A DNA stretch of 8,777 nucleotides from Nitrososphaerota archaeon. GTDB taxonomy: Archaea; Thermoproteota; Nitrososphaeria; Nitrososphaerales; Nitrosopumilaceae. Made by a program: the position numbers and the translations under genes. The DNA lies in NCBI GenBank assembly GCA_016200035.1, contig JACQFM010000128.1, positions 1-8,777 of the forward strand, in the 5' to 3' direction. Shown piece after piece: positions 5,121-8,777 of this stretch (position 1 is its first letter; every line of letters starts with the position of its first letter). Below the pieces are notes generated by a model. The model ran no database searches, was not told the DNA's origin, and saw only the letters and a program-made list of their open reading frames with translations.

Positions 5121-6225
5121 TTTTATTTACTCCAATTACTGCTGCATTTATTGCCTCTTCCACTGTATCAAAGAGCCGTGTTTTAGAACCACTTAACATC
5201 TGTTTTGATTTATCTGATTCTGCTCCTGATAATCTTGCAAAAACTGGTACGTCGATTATCTTGTTCTCATAAGCTCTAATAAATGCAGTAGCTACAGTTG
5301 TCGTTTTTACTATGCCGCCATAAAGATTCACAAGTATTCCTTTTACTTTTTTCATTTTACTGATGAGAGTAAGGGCTTCATAGACGGTCTCGGTTGTGGC
5401 TCCGCCACCAACATCAAGAAAGCATGCCGGCTTTCCACCATGATCTGATAGCATGTCAAGTGATGACATTACCAACCCTGCACCATTCCCTACAACCGCA
5501 ATATTTCCGTCAAGTTCAACTAGTGAAAATCCACTTTTTTCAGCTTTTTCTTCAAGCTCAGAAACTTCTTGGAATTTTTTTAGCTCTTCATGTCTGAACA
5601 TTGCGTTATCATCGATTATGACCTTGCCATCTAAGGCCAAAAGTGTGCCATCTGCCAGCACAGCTACTGGATTTATCTCGGTAAGTTCGGCTTCCTTTTC
5701 AATCGTAAGTTTTGATAATTTCTGTACGAGATCGGCAAATTCTTGTATGCTATTATCTTTTAATCCAATTGCCTTTGCAACCTCCTCAGAAGTGCTTTTT
5801 GGGACATTGCCAAGGCCAACTTCGCGTATGACTTGGTTTTTGACTGATTCTATCTCAACGCCACCTTCAGATGAAGCTATGAGAGTATAGCATCTTTTAC
5901 CTCTGTTTAGGAATAAAGACAGATACAGCTCTTTTTTGTAATCAGCCATTTTTTCAAGTAATATGGCTCTTGTTTTTTCACCTTTGACCACTTTTTGCAT
6001 AATCTCAGCATATTTTAGCTCAAACTCGTCCGCATTGTGACATTTTTGTATTGCCCCTGCCTTGCCTCTTCCTCCTACTGGCATCTGAGCTTTTATAACA
6101 AAAGGGAATCCAAGTGTCTTTGCATCCTTTCTTCCTTTTTCTATATTGGTTGATGTTAATCCCTTTGGAATTTTTATACCATAATCAGAAAACAAGCTTT
6201 TAGCTTGATACTCTAATAATCGCAT
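5113..6225 (-). CDS. sucC: Succinyl-CoA synthetase (ADP-forming), beta subunit
   Basis: This 370-residue nucleotide-binding subunit partners SucD. The N-terminal ATP-grasp domain begins MRLLEYQAKSLFSDYGI and includes the nucleotide-binding loop GGRGKAGAI (52-60) and ASSEGGVEIE (117-126). EINPVAVLADGTLLALDGK (184-202) supplies metal-binding Glu/Asn. The C-terminal CoA-ligase domain contains GNGAGLVMSSLDM (247-259), the conserved FLDVGGGAT (269-277) and NLYGGIVK (301-308). Length is slightly under the bacterial norm (about 388). A TTATAAGG box lies about 27 nt upstream of the ATG and no Shine-Dalgarno sequence is evident, so sucC is probably the leaderless first gene of a sucC-sucD-rpl40e transcript. 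Ammonia-oxidising archaea fix carbon by the 3-hydroxypropionate/4-hydroxybutyrate cycle, in which succinyl-CoA is an intermediate, so this enzyme would connect that cycle with the TCA branch; that link is inference. Confidence 0.96.
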   Translation of the reverse strand: MRLLEYQAKSLFSDYGIKIPKGLTSTNIEKGRKDAKTLGFPFVIKAQMPVGGRGKAGAIQKCHNADEFELKYAEIMQKVVKGEKTRAILLEKMADYKKELYLSLFLNRGKRCYTLIASSEGGVEIESVKNQVIREVGLGNVPKSTSEEVAKAIGLKDNSIQEFADLVQKLSKLTIEKEAELTEINPVAVLADGTLLALDGKVIIDDNAMFRHEELKKFQEVSELEEKAEKSGFSLVELDGNIAVVGNGAGLVMSSLDMLSDHGGKPACFLDVGGGATTETVYEALTLISKMKKVKGILVNLYGGIVKTTTVATAFIRAYENKIIDVPVFARLSGAESDKSKQMLSGSKTRLFDTVEEAINAAVIGVNKNG

Positions 6226-6247
6226 GCAAATTTTGGGTTTTTAAGGT

Positions 6248-6255
6248 CCTTATAA
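6248..6255 (-). promoter_or_regulatory. TATA box of the sucC-sucD(-rpl40e) transcript
   Basis: TTATAAGG on the minus strand, centred about 27 nt upstream of the sucC ATG, within the 38-bp gap after the preceding gene. The spacing implies transcription starting at the ATG itself. Confidence 0.5.
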
Positions 6256-6263
6256 TCTGTTGG

Positions 6264-6593
6264 TTACTTTAGTTGTTCTTCAACAAAGTCAACGCATTGC
6301 AGTAATAGATCTCTGCTTTTCCTCATCAACCATTCTGGAAATTGTTCTAATGTAAAAACAAACTGTTGTTTGAAATTTGGTACTACCAGTCCACCTGATG
6401 TTACAAGTTGAACAATTACATATCCTTCAGTCAAAGTGCAAACCTCTTCTTCATACGAATCATTCTCTTCTTCTATTGTAGTTCTGTAAAGCATAATGGG
6501 TATTCCTGTTTTTGCAACATTTAATGATCCTTTTTTGAGAAGTTCTGAAAAATGCAATAATAGCCAAGAATCAAGTGTTATCTGTTTTGCCAC
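6264..6593 (-). CDS. Conserved-looking hypothetical protein, 109 residues
   Basis: No family recognised. This is a small soluble protein with no signal peptide or membrane helix. It starts with GTG at 6593 (MAKQITLDSWLLLHFSELL), helical in appearance. A short segment (SLNVAKTGIPIMLYRTT) leads into an acidic linker (EEENDSYEEE, residues 41-50) and a probable beta-rich region (EGYVIVQLVTSGGLVVPNF). The last 30 residues look like an amphipathic helix (EWLMRKSRDLLLQCVDFVEEQLK). There are two Cys (52 and 100), not in a metal motif. Start choice: a TTAAATAA box about 25 nt upstream suits a leaderless GTG start, and no upstream ATG is in frame. It lies between ileS (55 bp) and sucC (38 bp) on the same strand, but TATA boxes on both sides suggest its own promoter. 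The coding frame is clean; function unknown. Confidence 0.8.
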   Translation of the reverse strand: MAKQITLDSWLLLHFSELLKKGSLNVAKTGIPIMLYRTTIEEENDSYEEEVCTLTEGYVIVQLVTSGGLVVPNFKQQFVFTLEQFPEWLMRKSRDLLLQCVDFVEEQLK

Positions 6594-6608
6594 GACAACT
6601 AATATTGG

Positions 6609-6621
6609 TTTAATTATTTAA
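6609..6621 (-). promoter_or_regulatory. TATA-like box of the 109-residue hypothetical gene
   Basis: TTAAATAATTAAA on the minus strand, about 22-25 nt upstream of the GTG start at 6593, in the 55-bp gap after ileS. No ribosome-binding site is seen, fitting a leaderless transcript. Confidence 0.45.
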
Positions 6622-6648
6622 TCGACTCGAATTACTGAAAACTCACTA

Positions 6649-8777
6649 TTACTCCACTGAAATGCGTATTTTTTGACCGTCCATCTCATCTTCTTTGTAG
6701 GATTTTGCTTTGTCTGTAAACTCGATCTTTTTTACTCGCACAAGAAAGGCAAGCTCGTCAGTTCTTTCTCTTACCATCTCAAGCGACTCGGAATCTAGAT
6801 CCAAAACATATGCTGACTCAAGTACGTCAGTGGGATTATAACCGCGCTCTTTTCTTAGAGCCTGTAACCTTCTTGCTATATCTCTTACTAGTCCTCGGGC
6901 CATCATTTCACGATTTCTTGAGGTAGTGATAAACGCGATGATGGCTTCATGCTTTGCCATGGCATATCCGTTCTGTTCTGTAAAGTCGATGATAAAATCG
7001 TCCGTATCAAGAACTATTTTTTTTCCCCCAAGATCGAAAGAATAAGCTCCTTTTTCTAGAAGCTCTTTTACAATTTTTTCTGGTTCTATTTTCAAGAACT
7101 CAGATAGAAGCTTGGACACGTCTTGTTTAGCTTTGGGTCCGATCTTTGCACGGTCTAGTTCGATTTTTGCAACAATTGGCAGATTCAAGTTGAGAAGTTG
7201 AGAAACAAGTTCAAGACCTTCTTTGTTTTCAATCTCTACTATTCGATATTTTTCTACGTTGAGTTGCGAAAGTAAAAGATCAGATAAAGAATCTAGTTCT
7301 TTTCGCATTCCTCTTTCAATGCAAATAATCGCTTCATTTAAAGGCCATCTTCTTTTTAGCTTAGCTTTCATTCTTGCTGCGGCACAAACGGAGATGGCTT
7401 CTTTCATTAAATCAAATGATTTTTCTATTTGATCATTTACAAACGAGTTTTGTGGTTTTGGCCAATCTTCTAATAATATTATTTTCTTTTCTGCAAACAT
7501 GACCGAATAGAGATACTGAGTTGTAAAAGGGCAAATAGGATGTAACATTATATCAAATGTTTTAAGAATCTCCCAAAGAGTAGCATACATGGCAAGCCGT
7601 CTTTCTCTTTGTGATTCATCTTCAGCCCAAAGTTCGGTTCTAGTAATCGGTATGTAGACTTGACTAACAGAGTTTATAATAAAATCCTCTAGTGCTTTGG
7701 CAGCCTCATGGAACCTACACTTTTCCTGAGCGTTTTCAACCTTGGATATCAGCTTTTGAAGTTTTGACAAAATCCAAATTTCGGGTGGTTCGAGAAGGTC
7801 TTTCTCTTGTGCCCATTTTGTGGTGTAAGACTTGTCGAATTTGTCATATTCACTATTTTGCTTTAGATAAAGATGCAAGTGGTACAACGTGCTTAGAACT
7901 TGATATGGTCTTGACATCAGCTCGTCAATACTAAAATTTAGTGTCTCTATCGGACTTGATTTCCATATAAAATAAAACCTCACCAAGTCGGCAGGATATT
8001 TTTTTAGGAGCTCTATTGCATCTAAAACATTTCCAAGACTTTTGCTCATCTTATTTCCATTTTTGTCAAGCACATGACCTTGAAACAAAAATGATTTGAA
8101 AGGTGCAATCGGCTTATTATTAAAAAGCACATTTTCAATAAGAAGAGTGTACGCCCAGCCGCGCGTTTGATCAATGCCCTCTGTAAGAAATACAGTAGGG
8201 ATATACTCATTGTATTCCAAGTCAGTAAGAGAAGAATAAGGAGCAGCTCCGCTGTTGTGCCACGTATCAAGTACAAACTGCTCACGCTCCATTTTTGAAT
8301 CACATTTTTTACACTTTATTGTAATTCTGTCTATCCAGGGCTTGTGCAGCTCAAAATTTGGCCCATCAGGAAGCTCAGAAGCTGAGTTTACTATTTCTGT
8401 TCTTGAAAAAAATCTCTCAACATGCTCACAATTCTTGCAAGTCCAGATAGGCAATGGGCACCCCCAAATCCTTTCACGTGAAATACACCATGGATGCTTT
8501 TCTCTTATTATCTCAAGAAATCTGTTTTTTGGAGGATCGAAAAAGTATTCTACATTTTCTGCGGCTTTAATGGCTTTGTCTCCAAGCCTGTCTAAAAAAT
8601 AAAAGAATCCCCTTCTGGCAATCCACAAAAGCTTGTGCTGTGAACGCCAACATAGTGGATATTGGTGTTTTATCTTACCTATCTTGACAAGCGCACCCTT
8701 TTCACGTAATGAATCAATAATTTTTTGGTCTGCATCTCTTACGAATAATCCATCGTAGGATCCAGCCTCTTTTGTGA
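6649..8777 (-). CDS. ileS: Isoleucyl-tRNA synthetase, C-terminal two-thirds (N-terminus beyond window)
   Basis: Class I synthetase charging tRNA-Ile. The frame is open to the right edge: 709 codons are visible and about 350 N-terminal residues, including HIGH and most of the editing domain, lie outside. The visible part opens at the end of the CP1 editing domain (TKEAGSYDGLFVRDADQKI, then YPLCWRSQHKLLWIARR). It continues with ISRERIWGCPLPIW, a zinc-type C4 set (CKNC and CKKC, 39 residues apart), LDTWHNSGAAPYSS, and the catalytic KMSKS at 8052-8038 inside GNKMSKSLGN. A helical anticodon-binding domain follows, and then the C-terminal extension typical of archaeal/eukaryotic-type IleRS (NREMMARGLVRDIARRLQALRKERGYNPTD). 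The sequence style is TACK-archaeal. It ends with TAA at 6651-6649. Its promoter is not in the window. Confidence 0.97.
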   Translation of the reverse strand, partial: TKEAGSYDGLFVRDADQKIIDSLREKGALVKIGKIKHQYPLCWRSQHKLLWIARRGFFYFLDRLGDKAIKAAENVEYFFDPPKNRFLEIIREKHPWCISRERIWGCPLPIWTCKNCEHVERFFSRTEIVNSASELPDGPNFELHKPWIDRITIKCKKCDSKMEREQFVLDTWHNSGAAPYSSLTDLEYNEYIPTVFLTEGIDQTRGWAYTLLIENVLFNNKPIAPFKSFLFQGHVLDKNGNKMSKSLGNVLDAIELLKKYPADLVRFYFIWKSSPIETLNFSIDELMSRPYQVLSTLYHLHLYLKQNSEYDKFDKSYTTKWAQEKDLLEPPEIWILSKLQKLISKVENAQEKCRFHEAAKALEDFIINSVSQVYIPITRTELWAEDESQRERRLAMYATLWEILKTFDIMLHPICPFTTQYLYSVMFAEKKIILLEDWPKPQNSFVNDQIEKSFDLMKEAISVCAAARMKAKLKRRWPLNEAIICIERGMRKELDSLSDLLLSQLNVEKYRIVEIENKEGLELVSQLLNLNLPIVAKIELDRAKIGPKAKQDVSKLLSEFLKIEPEKIVKELLEKGAYSFDLGGKKIVLDTDDFIIDFTEQNGYAMAKHEAIIAFITTSRNREMMARGLVRDIARRLQALRKERGYNPTDVLESAYVLDLDSESLEMVRERTDELAFLVRVKKIEFTDKAKSYKEDEMDGQKIRISVE

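Noticed and set aside
8046..8303. 85-codon minus-strand frame
   Set aside because: It lies entirely inside ileS in another frame, over the conserved KMSKS region.
1..8777. Mobile elements, CRISPR array, phage, toxin-antitoxin or defence genes
   Set aside because: No transposase, integrase, direct-repeat array, terminal inverted repeats or recognisable defence protein is visible; the tRNA-Val has no obvious duplicated 3' end marking an integrated element.

Overview
The window is AT-rich archaeal chromosome, most likely from an ammonia-oxidiser-type Nitrososphaerota (Thaumarchaeota, Nitrosopumilales-like). Evidence for Archaea is a ribosomal protein L40e gene, an archaeal/TACK-type IleRS, a tRNA-Val apparently interrupted in the variable loop, frequent TTG/GTG starts, and TATA-like boxes about 24-28 nt upstream of start codons, the spacing expected for leaderless mRNAs. 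The lineage is inferred from overall protein flavour and gene content; no search was run. Nothing mobile, no CRISPR array and no phage gene is visible.

Layout, left to right. Positions 1-992 (minus) hold the N-terminal 330 residues of an exported protein of unknown function with a clear signal peptide and a TTG start. Upstream of it, 1025-1180 (minus) is a 51-residue Cys-rich, probably zinc-binding protein with a GTG start. Positions 1181-1339 hold a divergent promoter region and a strong stem-loop that may be a small plus-strand RNA. Positions 1340-3136 (minus) encode an M3-family oligoendopeptidase. Positions 3185-3279 (minus) are tRNA-Val(CAC) with about 21 extra bases between the anticodon arm and the T arm. 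The only plus-strand protein gene, 3457-3981, is a CxxCxxxxCC (YkgJ/UPF0153-like) protein. It converges on a minus-strand cluster that reads, in transcription order, ileS (partial, 6649-8777), a 109-residue hypothetical (6264-6593), sucC (5113-6225), sucD (4203-5120) and rpl40e (4003-4170).

How the genes work together. sucC and sucD overlap by 8 bp and encode the two subunits of ADP/ATP-dependent succinyl-CoA synthetase, linking succinyl-CoA and succinate in central carbon metabolism. rpl40e follows sucD after 32 bp with a Shine-Dalgarno-like sequence and is probably co-transcribed. ileS, tRNA-Val and rpl40e are translation genes. The peptidase probably recycles intracellular peptides. The left end (small zinc protein plus exported protein) is the least understood part.

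No dramatic new system is evident. The points most worth a second look are the variable-loop tRNA intron, the unannotated small zinc protein, the stem-loop RNA candidate at 1268-1334, and a dyad between the TATA box and start of the exported-protein gene. No gene-free stretch exceeds 300 bases.
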